Origin: Halalkalicoccus subterraneus
Lineage (GTDB): Archaea; Halobacteriota; Halobacteria; Halobacteriales; Halalkalicoccaceae
NCBI RefSeq assembly: GCF_003697815.1
Contig: NZ_RDQG01000051.1
Location: 1 to 51,652, forward strand
Length of the DNA: 51,652 nt
Reading direction: 5' to 3'
Part shown: piece after piece, positions 1-9,264 of the stretch
Numbering within the stretch: position 1 is the first letter of the stretch
Layout: every line of letters begins with the position of its first letter
Position numbers and translations under genes: made by a program
The notes under the pieces: model-generated
Databases searched by the model: none
Told to the model about the DNA's origin: nothing
Seen by the model: only the letters and a program-made list of their open reading frames with translations

Positions 1-888
1 GGCGGCGATGATGCGGATCTCCCCGCGCTCGTCGAAGCCGTCCATTTCGCTGAGCAGCTGCATCATCGTGCGCTGGACCTCCGCGTCGCCCGACGTTTTG
101 GACTCTGTTCGGGTGGCTGCGATGGCGTCGATCTCATCGATGAAGACGATCGCCGGCTCGTGTTCACGGGCGAGCTCGAACAGATCACGGACGAGGCGCG
201 AGCCCTCGCCGATGAACTTCTGAACCAGCTCCGAGCCGGCCATCTTGATGAAGGTCGCGTCGGTCTCGTTGGCGACGGCCTTCGCCAGCATCGTTTTTCC
301 GGTACCCGGCGGGCCGTGAAGCAACACGCCGCCCGGCGGGTCGATACCGACCTCCTCGAACTGGGCGGGGTTCGTCAGTGGGTCCTCGACGGCCTCCCGT
401 ACCTCGCGGATCTGCTCGTCGATCCCGCCGATATCCGCATAGGTGACGTCGGGGCTCGCCTCGACGGCCATCGCTTGGGCGCGTGCATCGGTCTCGACGT
501 CCAGGGTCGTCTCCACGCCGAACGAGTCGTTGACCGCGACCCGGTCGCCCGCCTCGAGCTCCTCTGCGAGCCCGGGGTCGATCTCGGTCAGGACCTCCTG
601 GTTCGTGCCGTGCTGTTTGACGACCGCTCCGTCCTCGGTGAACTCCTCGACGGTCGCGACGTACAGCGAGGCGGTCTTGAGCGCACTGTTCTCGCGTTCG
701 AGGTCGTCGACGCGTTCGTGGAGCGTCTCGCGGCGATCGTCGGCCTCGTCGATGCGCTCTTCGAGCTGGTCGTTGATCCTGACGATATCGGTATAGTGTT
801 CACGCAGGGCGGTGAGCTGCTCGCCTTCGGGCATCTCGGGGTCGAGGTCGAGATGCGGTCGGTCGGGAACAGAGGGGCTATGGGCCAT
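1..888 (-). CDS. pan: Proteasome-activating nucleotidase, C-terminus outside window
   Basis: Hexameric AAA+ unfoldase that feeds substrates to the archaeal 20S proteasome in the cytoplasm. The 296 visible residues show an N-terminal coiled coil (about 30-75), an OB-type domain (about 75-135) and the first part of the AAA module with Walker A GPPGTGKT (192-199) and Walker B IVFIDEID (247-254). The frame is open to base 1, so roughly the last quarter (rest of AAA, C-terminal HbYX tail) lies outside. The start is the ATG whose complement ends at 888, giving MAHSPSVPD. It lies 53 bases downstream of pepF on the same strand. The coiled coil plus OB domain separates PAN from Cdc48-type ATPases, so the call is firm. 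Confidence 0.95.
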   Translation of the reverse strand, partial: MAHSPSVPDRPHLDLDPEMPEGEQLTALREHYTDIVRINDQLEERIDEADDRRETLHERVDDLERENSALKTASLYVATVEEFTEDGAVVKQHGTNQEVLTEIDPGLAEELEAGDRVAVNDSFGVETTLDVETDARAQAMAVEASPDVTYADIGGIDEQIREVREAVEDPLTNPAQFEEVGIDPPGGVLLHGPPGTGKTMLAKAVANETDATFIKMAGSELVQKFIGEGSRLVRDLFELAREHEPAIVFIDEIDAIAATRTESKTSGDAEVQRTMMQLLSEMDGFDERGEIRIIAA

Positions 889-941
889 TGATGTACCTTC
901 TAGGAAAGCGCGCCAAAAGTGCCTTTGGGTGGCGGCTGATC

Positions 942-2732
942 CTACAACAACGAGTCCATCTCGTCGAGGTAGTCGTCGTAGACGGCAAGCGCGTCCTCGA
1001 TGGGCTCGGGCGAACGCATATCGACGCCCGCGATATCGAGCAGTTCGAGGGGGTAAGCAGTCGAACCCGACCGCAGAAACTCCCGATAAGCCTCGGCTGC
1101 GGGCTCACCCTCTTCGAGGAGTTTCTCCGAGAGCGAGACGGCCGCGCTGATTCCCGTCGAGTACTGGTAAACGTAGTACGCCCGGTAGAAATGCGGAATG
1201 CGCATCCACTCGCAGGCGATCCGGTCATCGACGACGGCGGGTTCGTAGAACTCCGATTTTAGCTCGCCGTAGAGTTCGTCGAGTGCGTCGGGCGTGAGCG
1301 CGCCGCCCTCCTCGTCGATCTCGTGAGCACGGTGCTCGAACTCCGCGAACATGGTCTGGCGATAGAGCGTCGAGCGAAAGCGCTCGAGGTACTCGTTGAG
1401 CACGTGCAGGCGGAACCGTTCGTCCTCGACGGTGTCGAGCAGGTGATGCGTGAGCAGCGCCTCGTTGACCGTGGAGGCGACTTCGGCGACGAAGATCTCG
1501 TAGCCAGAATAGGTGTAGGGCTGATGTTCGCTGGTGAGTTGCGAATGGAGGGAATGGCCCAGCTCGTGGGCCAAGGTATACATCGAGGGGATGTCGTCCT
1601 GGTAGTTCATCAGGATAAACGGTTGAGTGTCGTAGGTTCCCCCCGAGTACGCGCCCGACTGCTTGCCGGCGTTCTCGTAGACGTCGACCCACCGCGAATC
1701 GAGCCCCTCCGCGACCCGTGATTGGTACTCCTCGCCCAGCGGCGCGAGCGCCTCGACGACGTGCTCTGTGGCCTCGTCGTACTCGATGTCAGGACTTTCA
1801 CTTTGAGCGACCGGCATGTAGAGGTCCCACATCTGGAGCTCGTCGACGCCGAGCGCCTCGCGTTTGAGGTCGGCGTGACGATGGAGCGCATCAAGGTTCT
1901 CGTGGACCGTGTCGACGAGGTTGTCGTAGACTTCCACGGGGATGTTGGGACCGTCCATCGCCGCCTCGCGGGCGGTGTCGTAGTTTCGCGCTCGCGCGAG
2001 CTTCACGTCGGCCTTCACGCTGTTCTTATAGGAGGCGCCGACCGCGTTTCGGACCTCCTCCCACGTGTCGTAGAACGCCTCGTAGACCTCGCGACGGAAC
2101 TCTCTGTTCTGATGCTTCTGCAGTTTCGTGAAGTTCGCCTGCGTGATCTCGACGGCCTCGCCGTCGGGATCTTCGATCGTGGGAAATTCGAGATCCGCGT
2201 TCGAGAGCATGGTGTAGATCTCGCCCGACGCGCCGGTCACCTCGCCCAGTTCGGCCAGCAGGCTCTCGACCTCCGCCGATCGGGTGTGGGGTTTCATCCG
2301 CAACACGTCGTCGAAGTAGTGGTCGTACTCCGAAAGGGCGGGCTCCTCGTCGATCAGCGCGTCGAGTTCGTCCTCCGAGAGCGCCTGGAGTTCGGGCTCC
2401 AGAAAACTCACCGCGCTCGACGCTTCGGAAGCCAGCGACTGGGATCGGGCGGTCAGCGCCTGGTACTCCTGATCGCGAGTGTCCTCGTCGCGGCGCATCC
2501 GGGCGTAGGCGGCGACCTGCGAGAGCTCGCGCATGACCTCCTCGCGAAGGTCGAGTAACTCGGACAGCGTCTCGCCGCTCTCGGTCGCGCGCCCCTCGTA
2601 GGATTCGAGCTCCGGGATCCGCTCTTTGACCGCCTCGTAGGCGGCCTCCCAGTCGTCGTCGTTCGCGTAGATGCTCTCGAGGTCCCACGTGTACTCCGTG
2701 GCGATCTCCTCGCGTTCGGGAACCGAACTCAT
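942..2732 (-). CDS. pepF: Oligoendopeptidase F, M3 family zinc peptidase
   Basis: Cytoplasmic zinc metallopeptidase that cleaves short oligopeptides, plausibly those released by the proteasome. It has 596 residues, the usual length for the M3B family. The signature HELGH lies near residue 385, followed about 25 residues later by the downstream glutamate region (EVASTVNE) expected for the third zinc ligand. The long alpha-helical N-terminal half fits the family. It begins at the ATG just inside a short palindrome (2734-2748) and is divergent from a second peptidase gene of the M28 family. PAN follows on the same strand, so the neighbourhood brings together unfolding and peptide breakdown; a shared transcript is an inference. 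Confidence 0.95.
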   Translation of the reverse strand: MSSVPEREEIATEYTWDLESIYANDDDWEAAYEAVKERIPELESYEGRATESGETLSELLDLREEVMRELSQVAAYARMRRDEDTRDQEYQALTARSQSLASEASSAVSFLEPELQALSEDELDALIDEEPALSEYDHYFDDVLRMKPHTRSAEVESLLAELGEVTGASGEIYTMLSNADLEFPTIEDPDGEAVEITQANFTKLQKHQNREFRREVYEAFYDTWEEVRNAVGASYKNSVKADVKLARARNYDTAREAAMDGPNIPVEVYDNLVDTVHENLDALHRHADLKREALGVDELQMWDLYMPVAQSESPDIEYDEATEHVVEALAPLGEEYQSRVAEGLDSRWVDVYENAGKQSGAYSGGTYDTQPFILMNYQDDIPSMYTLAHELGHSLHSQLTSEHQPYTYSGYEIFVAEVASTVNEALLTHHLLDTVEDERFRLHVLNEYLERFRSTLYRQTMFAEFEHRAHEIDEEGGALTPDALDELYGELKSEFYEPAVVDDRIACEWMRIPHFYRAYYVYQYSTGISAAVSLSEKLLEEGEPAAEAYREFLRSGSTAYPLELLDIAGVDMRSPEPIEDALAVYDDYLDEMDSLL

Positions 2733-2733
2733 T

Positions 2734-2748
2734 ACACGTGGTACGTGT
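2734..2748. promoter_or_regulatory. Perfect 6-bp inverted repeat at the pepF start, operator candidate
   Basis: The sequence ACACGT-GGT-ACGTGT forms a perfect 6+6 palindrome one base upstream of the pepF ATG (complement at 2730-2732). A TATA-like stretch lies further out around 2758-2766. If pepF is transcribed leaderless or nearly so, the palindrome would cover the transcription start, a common place for an archaeal repressor to bind. Function is inferred from position and symmetry only. Confidence 0.3.
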
Positions 2749-2822
2749 CAGTACGCCCTAAACACTAGCGGTTCGCCCACACGCAACACAACGACCATGT
2801 GGCGGGCGCGATAGTTCCGAAT

Positions 2823-4145
2823 ATGGCCGATATCGACACGCTTCTCGGACGGGCGTGGCACGACGACGCGGCGTGGGATCTGCTGACCCGACTGACCGAA
2901 CTCGACGAGCGCATGGGCGGCCATCCCGGCGAGCGCCGCGCGGCCGAGTACGTCGCCGAGAGCTTCGAGGACGGCGGCGTGGAGGAGATCGAGATCGAGG
3001 AGTTCGAAATGAACCGCTGGGACCGTGGGCGCGCGGAGCTGGCGGTCACCGAGCCCGTCGAGCGCTCCTTCGAGACGCTCGCGCTGCCGTACTCGGCGGC
3101 CGGCGAGGTCTCGGGGGAACTCGTCGACGTCGGCTACGGCACGCCCGACGAGATCGAGGAGAGCGACGTCGCCGGCAAGATCGTCGTCGCGAGCACGACC
3201 ACGCCCCCCGAGAAGGGGCGGTTCGTCCACCGCATGGAGAAGTTCGGCCACGCGATTGCGGCGGGCGCCGAAGCGTTCGTCTTCGCGAACCACGTTCCCG
3301 GTCAGCTCCCGCCGACGGGAGCGCTACGATTCGACGCCGAGGCCGCCGCCCCCGGCGTCGGCGTCTCGAAGGAGACCGGCGCATGGCTGAGCGACTACGC
3401 CGAGCGGGGCGCACGCGCGAAGCTCTCGGTCGCGGCCGACACGGAGCCGGGGACGAGCCAGAACGTCCACGGGACGTTAGGGGAGGGTGAGGAGGAGATC
3501 GTCCTGCTAGGACATTACGACGCCCATGACATCGCGGAGGGCGCGCTCGACAACGGGTGTGGGATCTCCGTCGTCGCGGGCACGGCCCGCCTCCTCTCAG
3601 AGATGGATCTCGACTGTCGGGTCCGGGTCGCGGGCGTCGGCTGCGAGGAGGTCGGGCTGATCGGCGCGGGGGCGCTCGCCGACTCGCTGGACCTCGAGTC
3701 CGTCAGAGCCGTGGTCAACGTCGACGGAGCGGGCCGGTTCCGAAACCTGCAGGCGTACCTCCACGGCTCCGAACGGGTCGGGGAGCTCGCCGGGAGCGTC
3801 TGTAGGGAGTGGGGCCAGCCGGTTTCCTTTTCTCGCGATCCCCATCCCTACAGCGACCACTGGCCCTTTCTCCAGCGCGGCGTTCCGGCGCTCCAGCTAC
3901 ACAGCGAGGCACCAAGCGGGGCCGAGCGGGGACGAGGATGGGGCCACACCCACGCCGACACCCGCGACAAGGTCGATCGACGGAACCTCCGCGAGCACGC
4001 GATGCTTACGGCACTGGTGGTACGAGAACTCACCCGGAGCGAACTCCCCCGGATCGACGAGGGAGAATTGCGCGAACGGTTACAGGAAAGCGATGCCGAG
4101 GTCGGGATGCGCGCGGCCGAAGTGTGGCCCGATCACTGGGAGTGA
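2823..4145 (+). CDS. M28 family zinc aminopeptidase-like protein
   Basis: Predicted M28 (aminopeptidase S/Y-like) di-zinc exopeptidase, 440 residues. A PA-type insert region is followed by the zinc-binding series read in order: GHYDAH (about 230), ALDNGCG (about 242), CEEVGLIGA (about 276), VNVDGAG (about 298) and SDHWPF (about 340). These supply the His, Asp, Glu, Asp and His expected of M28 enzymes. I chose the ATG at 2823 (MADIDTLL); an in-frame GTG at 2799 is an alternative. No signal peptide is visible, so it probably acts in the cytoplasm. Its 3' end overlaps the convergent small membrane-protein gene by 13 bases. Confidence 0.9.
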   Translation: MADIDTLLGRAWHDDAAWDLLTRLTELDERMGGHPGERRAAEYVAESFEDGGVEEIEIEEFEMNRWDRGRAELAVTEPVERSFETLALPYSAAGEVSGELVDVGYGTPDEIEESDVAGKIVVASTTTPPEKGRFVHRMEKFGHAIAAGAEAFVFANHVPGQLPPTGALRFDAEAAAPGVGVSKETGAWLSDYAERGARAKLSVAADTEPGTSQNVHGTLGEGEEEIVLLGHYDAHDIAEGALDNGCGISVVAGTARLLSEMDLDCRVRVAGVGCEEVGLIGAGALADSLDLESVRAVVNVDGAGRFRNLQAYLHGSERVGELAGSVCREWGQPVSFSRDPHPYSDHWPFLQRGVPALQLHSEAPSGAERGRGWGHTHADTRDKVDRRNLREHAMLTALVVRELTRSELPRIDEGELRERLQESDAEVGMRAAEVWPDHWE

Positions 4146-4366
4146 GGCCCCTCGGACAGCGCGATCCTGACGACGAGGACGAGCGCGTTGACGACGAGCC
4201 ACCAGCCGGCGAAAAGCACGAGGGCAGATATAATCGCCCCGACAACCAGTACGGCAAGGGAACCGGATCCCAGCGCGAACCCGAACCCGTTCACCCCGAG
4301 TCCAGCGACAATCGACCCCGCCGTGAGGGTCACCGCGGCGTCCGTTTGCCCGCTCGAATCCGCCAT
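4133..4366 (-). CDS. Small two-helix membrane protein, unknown function
   Basis: A 77-residue protein starting MADSSGQTDA, with two hydrophobic segments: one around residues 13-40, rich in Gly/Ala/Val, and one around 40-70 containing the Trp pair FAGWW. It ends in a short polar tail. I took the internal ATG at 4366 rather than the longer reading because the acidic/polar N-terminus is typical of haloarchaeal proteins. It lies convergent with and overlaps the M28 gene by 13 bases, and is upstream of truA on the same strand with a gap of about 38 bases after the truA stop is counted from the other side. No family recognised. Confidence 0.65.
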   Translation of the reverse strand: MADSSGQTDAAVTLTAGSIVAGLGVNGFGFALGSGSLAVLVVGAIISALVLFAGWWLVVNALVLVVRIALSEGPHSQ

Positions 4367-4404
4367 AGCTCGACGAGGACACAGCGTCAGCATAGTCCTT
4401 GTGG

Positions 4405-5205
4405 CTACCCGTCGAGTTCGCCCGCGATCCGCCCGGCGACCCGCGCGCCCGTCTCGCGGTCGATCCGCTTTCGCTCGAACACAGTGCGTGCGCTCGCGGC
4501 CGCCTCCTCGTCGACCGCGAACTCGAAACCGTACGCGACGTCGGTGAGCACGAGTGGTTCGGGCGGGGCCGAGGCGATCCCCTCGGGACCCGAGAGACGT
4601 TCCTCGGAGAGCGCCCGATCGAGAAACGTCGGGTCGCGCTCGCCGGCGGCGACCGCCGAAACGAGCGAGACGAGCCGACGGACGAGTCGCTGGAGGAAAC
4701 TATCGGCCCGAAGCGTGATGGCGACGAACGACCCGTCTCTCTCGGCCCGAGCGTCCCAAATCGCCCGCGTCGTCTCGCCGTCCTCGGGCGTGAGGTTGTG
4801 AAAGTCGTGCGTTCCCGGTAGCTCGGCGAGCGCCGCCCGGAGGCGATCGATGTCGATATCGGGCGCGTGGAGGAGGTAGGTATACTCGCGCGATCGGGCG
4901 TCGTATCGCGCGTGAAATCCCGAGCGGGCGTCGGCCGCCGCCCAGACTCGAATGTGGCCGGGGAGTTCACTGTTGAACGCGGCGGGCGTGAGCCACTCGG
5001 GGGCCTCGAAACCGACCGTCTGGAAGAGCGCCGACACCCCCCGATCGGTTCGTCCGGCAGCGGCGTACCCGTCGGGTTTCGCGCCCTCGAACCCGACGAG
5101 CCGGTCGAGGGCGCGAAACAGCGTCCCCTCGACCGTTTCGACGTCGGGCTGGCGCTGGAAGCCGTAGTAGGGCGTGCCGTCGTAGGCGACGCGAAAGGCG
5201 CGCAT
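4405..5205 (-). CDS. truA: tRNA pseudouridine(38-40) synthase TruA
   Basis: Converts uridines 38-40 of the tRNA anticodon arm to pseudouridine. The 266-residue length fits the family. It opens with MRAFRVAYDGTPYYGFQRQP, the usual TruA beginning, and carries the catalytic motif AGRTDRGVSA with the nucleophilic Asp at residue 54. Further family blocks include the FHARYDARSREYTY region and RLVRRLVS near the C-terminus. The open frame runs far upstream, but the conserved N-terminus fixes the start at 5205. It is divergent from an MFS transporter across a 190-base gap. Confidence 0.95.
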   Translation of the reverse strand: MRAFRVAYDGTPYYGFQRQPDVETVEGTLFRALDRLVGFEGAKPDGYAAAGRTDRGVSALFQTVGFEAPEWLTPAAFNSELPGHIRVWAAADARSGFHARYDARSREYTYLLHAPDIDIDRLRAALAELPGTHDFHNLTPEDGETTRAIWDARAERDGSFVAITLRADSFLQRLVRRLVSLVSAVAAGERDPTFLDRALSEERLSGPEGIASAPPEPLVLTDVAYGFEFAVDEEAAASARTVFERKRIDRETGARVAGRIAGELDG

Positions 5206-5395
5206 ACGTCCGATAGCGGGTCGGTACCGATAGTCCCCTCGGCACCGATCTCTCGAAATCCCCCGTGGGTTACTCCCTTCGAAGCGTTGATCAGACCGAG
5301 CGACGAACCTATCGAAGACTGATGTTTTCTCGGAACACACACCGGATGCGGGCCGACCCGTCCGCGCTGGAGCGACGAGCGGGGGCGAGACGTCC

Positions 5396-6688
5396 GTGAG
5401 CGAACCGACGCTGTTCGGCGCCAACCGCCAGGTGTTGACGCTCTCTCTCGCGCGGGCGGCCGACGCGGTGGGCAACTCGTTTCTGATCGTCGTCCTGCCG
5501 CTGTACGTCGCGAGCGGGGTCGTCTCGGGGGCCACCTACGGGCTGAGCGAGGCGCTTCTGACGGGACTGATCCTCTCGGCGTTCGGCCTGTTCAACAGCG
5601 CGCTCCAGCCCTTTGCGGGCCGGATCACCGACGCGGTCGGCCGACGCAAGCCGTTCGTCCTGTTCGGGCTCGGGGTGCTCGCGGTCGCGAACTTCGCCTA
5701 CTCGTTCGGGTCGAGCTACTGGGCGCTGCTCGCGATCCGCGCCACCCAGGGGATCGGGGTCGCGTTCACCATCACGGCCTCGATCGCGCTGGTCAACGAA
5801 CTCGCGACCGACACCACCCGCGGCGGGAGCATGGGGACGTACAACACCTTCCGACTGCTCGGGTTCGGGATCGGCCCGATCGCCGCCGGGACCGTCGTCA
5901 ACGGCGGACCCTACACGATCGGTGGCGTCGGGATGAGCGGGTTCGAGGCCTCCTTCTACATCGCGGCGGTTTCCGCGGTGATCAGCTTCCTGCTCGTGAC
6001 GCTCCTCGTAAACGACCCGGACATCGAGCGCACGGGCGGCTCCGAGAACACGTCGATCGCGATCCTGGATCACGAGTCCGAGGGACTGCTCGATCCGGTC
6101 TTTACCCTCGGGATCGCCTCGCTCTTCATGGCGATCGGGATCGCGCTGCTCTCGGCGATCGAACCAAGCGTCAACGCCCGCCTCGGACAGGATGCGACCC
6201 TCTTCGGCATCGAGTTCGCCGCGTTCGTCCTGGTACAGGTGCTCGTACAGGCACCCATCGGCAGCGCGAGCGACCGCTACGGTCGCCGACCGTTCATCCT
6301 CCTCGGGCTCGCGGTCCTCGCGCCGGTCACCGTCGTGGAGGGGTTCGTCGTCGCACCCTGGCAGATGATCGCGGCCCGGGCCATCCAGGGGCTGGCGGCG
6401 GCGATGGTCTTCGCGCCCGCGCTCGCCCTTGCGGGCGATCTCGCGAGCGAGGGAGCGTCGGGAACCCAGCTGTCGGTGCTGACGATGGCCTTCGGCCTCG
6501 GGACCGCGATCGGCCCGCTGGCCTCGGGATTCCTGATACAGTACGGCTACCCCACCCCCTTCGTCTTCGGGGGGGTGCTCGCGTGTCTCGGGATCGTGCT
6601 CGTCTACACGCAGGTCCACGAGACCATCGAAGGCGGCGGGATCGAGTTCCTCCTCGAGGACCTCCGGGGGACTCTCGCCCGGGACTGA
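5396..6688 (+). CDS. Major facilitator superfamily transporter
   Basis: Inner-membrane secondary transporter, 430 residues with about 12 hydrophobic segments. MFS motif A appears between predicted helices 2 and 3 as FAGRITDAVGRRKP, and a related copy, IGSASDRYGRRP, sits at the start of the second six-helix half. Motif A of this form is common in drug/H+ antiporters and sugar-phosphate exporters, but the substrate cannot be read from the sequence. The start is a GTG at 5396. A long open frame on the opposite strand is a GC-bias shadow. The gene converges with hisS. Confidence 0.9.
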   Translation: MSEPTLFGANRQVLTLSLARAADAVGNSFLIVVLPLYVASGVVSGATYGLSEALLTGLILSAFGLFNSALQPFAGRITDAVGRRKPFVLFGLGVLAVANFAYSFGSSYWALLAIRATQGIGVAFTITASIALVNELATDTTRGGSMGTYNTFRLLGFGIGPIAAGTVVNGGPYTIGGVGMSGFEASFYIAAVSAVISFLLVTLLVNDPDIERTGGSENTSIAILDHESEGLLDPVFTLGIASLFMAIGIALLSAIEPSVNARLGQDATLFGIEFAAFVLVQVLVQAPIGSASDRYGRRPFILLGLAVLAPVTVVEGFVVAPWQMIAARAIQGLAAAMVFAPALALAGDLASEGASGTQLSVLTMAFGLGTAIGPLASGFLIQYGYPTPFVFGGVLACLGIVLVYTQVHETIEGGGIEFLLEDLRGTLARD

Positions 6689-6807
6689 TGCCGTCGGCTG
6701 TACCGTCATGAAACAGTACGTCTCGGTTTTGTACGACTCAAAGCCTGAAACGCACAGCTATCGGATGCGTCTTCACAGGACGACAGCCAACGGTAGGAGC
6801 CGCCCCG

Positions 6808-8106
6808 CTACGCGACGTCGTCGTATGTGGGCCGCTCGTGCTCGCCGGGGAACGCCTCGACGGGGACGGTCGTCTGTTCCCCAGAGTGCATCTCCTTGAC
6901 AGTGATCTCGTCGTTTTCGAGGTCGCGTTCGCCGACGATCACGACGGTCTCGGCGTCGATCGAGTCGGCGTAGTTCATCTGTGCGCCGAAGCTCCGCCCC
7001 GAGACGTCGGTCTCGACGACGTGACCCCGCTCGCGTAGGTCGCGGGCGATCCGGGCGGCGACGGGGCGGGTATCGCCGACCGTGAGGACGTAGTAGTCGG
7101 TGTCGAGGGCCCCGTCGGAGCGGGCGTCGGCGCGATCCAGCAGGAGCGAGAGCGTCTCGTGGCCGACGGCGAACCCCACTGCGGGCGTCGGCTGGCCGCC
7201 GAATCCCTCGATCAGGTCGTCGTACCGGCCGCCGCCGAAGACCGACCTGCTCACGTCGCCCGCCGAGTCGAAACACTCGAAGACGACGCCGGTGTAGTAA
7301 TCGAGCCCGCGGGCGGTTTCGAGCGAGATCGTACAGTACTCCCGGGCGCCGAAGTCCTCGGCCGCCGCGAGGACGTTCTCGAGGTTCTCGACGGCGGCCG
7401 CGACGCGGTCGGTACCCGCGAAGTCGACGAGCTCCGTCAGGTCGTCCGTCGAGAGCAGGGCGTCGAACTGCTCGGCGTCCGCGGAATCGAGACCGGCATC
7501 GGTCAGCAGACCGTAGTACTCGCCCGTCTCGATCTTCTCGCGCTTGTCGACCGCACGGATCGCCGCCTCGGTGTCGACCGCCCCGTCGAAGGCTTCGAGC
7601 AGCCCCCCCAGAATGTCGCGATGGGAGACCCGGAACTCGAAGTCCTCACCGTCGAGTCCCAGCCCGGTCAGGGCGTCCGCACAGTACGCGAGGATCTCGG
7701 CGTCGGCCTCCGGCTCGCTGGAGCCGAAGACGTCGACGTTGGTCTGGTAGAACTCGCGAAAGCGGCCCTGCTGGACCTGCTCGTAGCGCCAGAACGGCCG
7801 CGTGGAGAACCACTTTATCGGCTTCGAGAGCGCCTGCTGTTTGGCGACGACCATCCGCGCCACCGTCGGGGTGAGTTCGGGCGTCATCGCCACGTCGCGC
7901 CCGCCCTGATCGGTGAAGTTGTAGAGCTCGTCGGTGATCTCCTCGCCGCTCTTGTCGATATACAGTTGGGTCCGCTCCAGCGCGGGCGTCCCGATCTCCC
8001 GGAAGCCGTAGCGCCGGGCGGCGTCCTCCAGCCCGTCGGTCACGGCCCGCCGCGCGCGCATCTCCTCGGGGTAGAAATCACGAAACCCCTTGATCCGCTC
8101 GTACAT
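6808..8106 (-). CDS. hisS: Histidyl-tRNA synthetase
   Basis: Charges tRNA-His in the cytoplasm. It is a 432-residue class II synthetase starting MYERIKGFRDFYPEEM. Motif 2 appears as RPFWRYEQVQQGRFREFYQ, and the two histidine-binding signatures as ARGLDYYTGVVFE and GGGRYDDL. An anticodon-binding alpha/beta domain fills the last roughly 100 residues. The small zinc-ribbon gene at 8172-8324 lies directly upstream on the same strand, so the two may be co-transcribed. Length and motifs are complete. Confidence 0.97.
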   Translation of the reverse strand: MYERIKGFRDFYPEEMRARRAVTDGLEDAARRYGFREIGTPALERTQLYIDKSGEEITDELYNFTDQGGRDVAMTPELTPTVARMVVAKQQALSKPIKWFSTRPFWRYEQVQQGRFREFYQTNVDVFGSSEPEADAEILAYCADALTGLGLDGEDFEFRVSHRDILGGLLEAFDGAVDTEAAIRAVDKREKIETGEYYGLLTDAGLDSADAEQFDALLSTDDLTELVDFAGTDRVAAAVENLENVLAAAEDFGAREYCTISLETARGLDYYTGVVFECFDSAGDVSRSVFGGGRYDDLIEGFGGQPTPAVGFAVGHETLSLLLDRADARSDGALDTDYYVLTVGDTRPVAARIARDLRERGHVVETDVSGRSFGAQMNYADSIDAETVVIVGERDLENDEITVKEMHSGEQTTVPVEAFPGEHERPTYDDVA

Positions 8107-8171
8107 GGACGGTGGTTCGCGTGAGGGGCGCTTGAAACTGTTCTTCTTGGCTCATGATCCGGCCGTGGCGG

Positions 8172-8324
8172 TCAGTTGAACCATGGGCGGTCGACCGGCT
8201 CGAACCGGGCGCCACAGGCCGGGCACTCGAGACTACGGCTCGCCTCGGTTTCGACGGCTGAGAACCGGGGACCCAGCCCGAGGTGGCCACAGGTGGGACA
8301 GCGACGGACCAGCGGTGGGATCAC
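8172..8324 (-). CDS. 50-residue zinc-ribbon microprotein
   Basis: A short ORF beginning with GTG (M-I-P-P-L-V-R-R) and carrying two CPxC knuckles, CPTCGH at about residue 9 and CPACGARFEP at about residue 34, separated by 25 residues. That spacing suits a single four-cysteine zinc ribbon. The C-terminus is RPWFN. It sits just upstream of hisS (66-base gap) on the same strand. Such microproteins are frequent and mostly uncharacterised in haloarchaea. The paired cysteine knuckles argue for a real gene; the start codon is less certain because no ATG is available. Confidence 0.6.
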   Translation of the reverse strand: MIPPLVRRCPTCGHLGLGPRFSAVETEASRSLECPACGARFEPVDRPWFN

Positions 8325-8367
8325 GCGGGACGATAGGTTCCCGACTCACAAGGTCTCGTCGGCGTTC

Positions 8368-9228
8368 CTACAGCGCGATCAGTGCCACGCCGATCACGGC
8401 GAGGGCGGCCGCGGCGAGTCGCGTTCTGAACGCCTCTTCGCGCAGGAAGAGGCCGGCGAGGACGACCACGACGATCGCCTGCGTGTTGATGATCGGCGAG
8501 GCGATGCTCGCGGGCACCAGCGAGAAGGCAAGCGCCGTGACGTGCTCGGCGGACGCCACCAGTGCGCCCGCCACGAGGAACTTCGGTCGGTCCCCCGCGG
8601 TGGCGCTCCAGTCGCGGGCGGCCAGTGGCGAGAGGATGACGATCATCCCCGCGAGAATCCCGAGAACGAGCAGTTCCGGAGGTAAGGCGAGCTCCTGAAG
8701 CGTGACTCGCCGGCCCACGTCGCCGACCGCATAGAGTGCCGCGCTGAGCAGGGCGAACCCGGCCGCCCGCGAGCCGAGCGCGTCTCTGATCGGGTCGAGC
8801 AACGACCCGCCGGTGAAGTTCGCGACGTAGACCGCAAGCGTCGCGAGCGCAACGCCCAGGAGCTGGATCGGCGCGAGGAACTCCCCGAGGAACAGGATCT
8901 CGATCGGGAGGACGAAGGCGGGGACGATCTTGCTGATCGGGGCGACATAGGAGAGCTCGCCGGCGTCGATCGCCTCGATGAACGCCACGAAGGCGAGCGA
9001 GTTCGCGACGACGATCACGGCCAGGCCGGGCCCGCCCGAGACGAGGCTACCGAGCGCCTCGCGGGGCACGGTGGCGGCCGCGACTGGGAGATAAAAGGCG
9101 ATGGCGATCGTGTGGACGACGACGATGATCTCGCTCGCCGAGTAGTTCGAAAAGAAGCGTTTGAGCGCGAAGAGATAGCTCCCCCAGAGGAGGGCTGCGA
9201 GGACGCTCGCGAGGAGTCCGGGGTCCAT
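8368..9228 (-). CDS. DMT superfamily (EamA-like) transporter
   Basis: Integral membrane protein of 286 residues with about ten hydrophobic segments in two repeats of five, the architecture of EamA/DMT exporters. It starts MDPGLLASVLAALLWGSYLF; small residues and an aromatic Trp-Gly pair in helix 1 are typical. The second repeat begins near residue 150 and contains a conserved Pro/Ser-rich loop (LVPASIASPIINTQAI). Likely a metabolite or drug exporter; the substrate is not predictable. It is downstream of the ATP-PPase-like gene on the same strand. Confidence 0.85.
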   Translation of the reverse strand: MDPGLLASVLAALLWGSYLFALKRFFSNYSASEIIVVVHTIAIAFYLPVAAATVPREALGSLVSGGPGLAVIVVANSLAFVAFIEAIDAGELSYVAPISKIVPAFVLPIEILFLGEFLAPIQLLGVALATLAVYVANFTGGSLLDPIRDALGSRAAGFALLSAALYAVGDVGRRVTLQELALPPELLVLGILAGMIVILSPLAARDWSATAGDRPKFLVAGALVASAEHVTALAFSLVPASIASPIINTQAIVVVVLAGLFLREEAFRTRLAAAALAVIGVALIAL

Positions 9229-9264
9229 GCCGGGAGGTCGCCGCTACGAACAATGAACGGTTCG

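Noticed and set aside
5309-6709. Long reverse-strand open frame (466 codons) opposite the MFS transporter
   Set aside because: GC-rich codon bias leaves the antisense frame open; it is Asp/Glu/Arg-rich low-complexity without motifs, while the forward frame has clear MFS motifs.
6689-6807. Possible small gene between the MFS transporter and hisS
   Set aside because: Short convergent spacer with no start or motif; the short frames look random.
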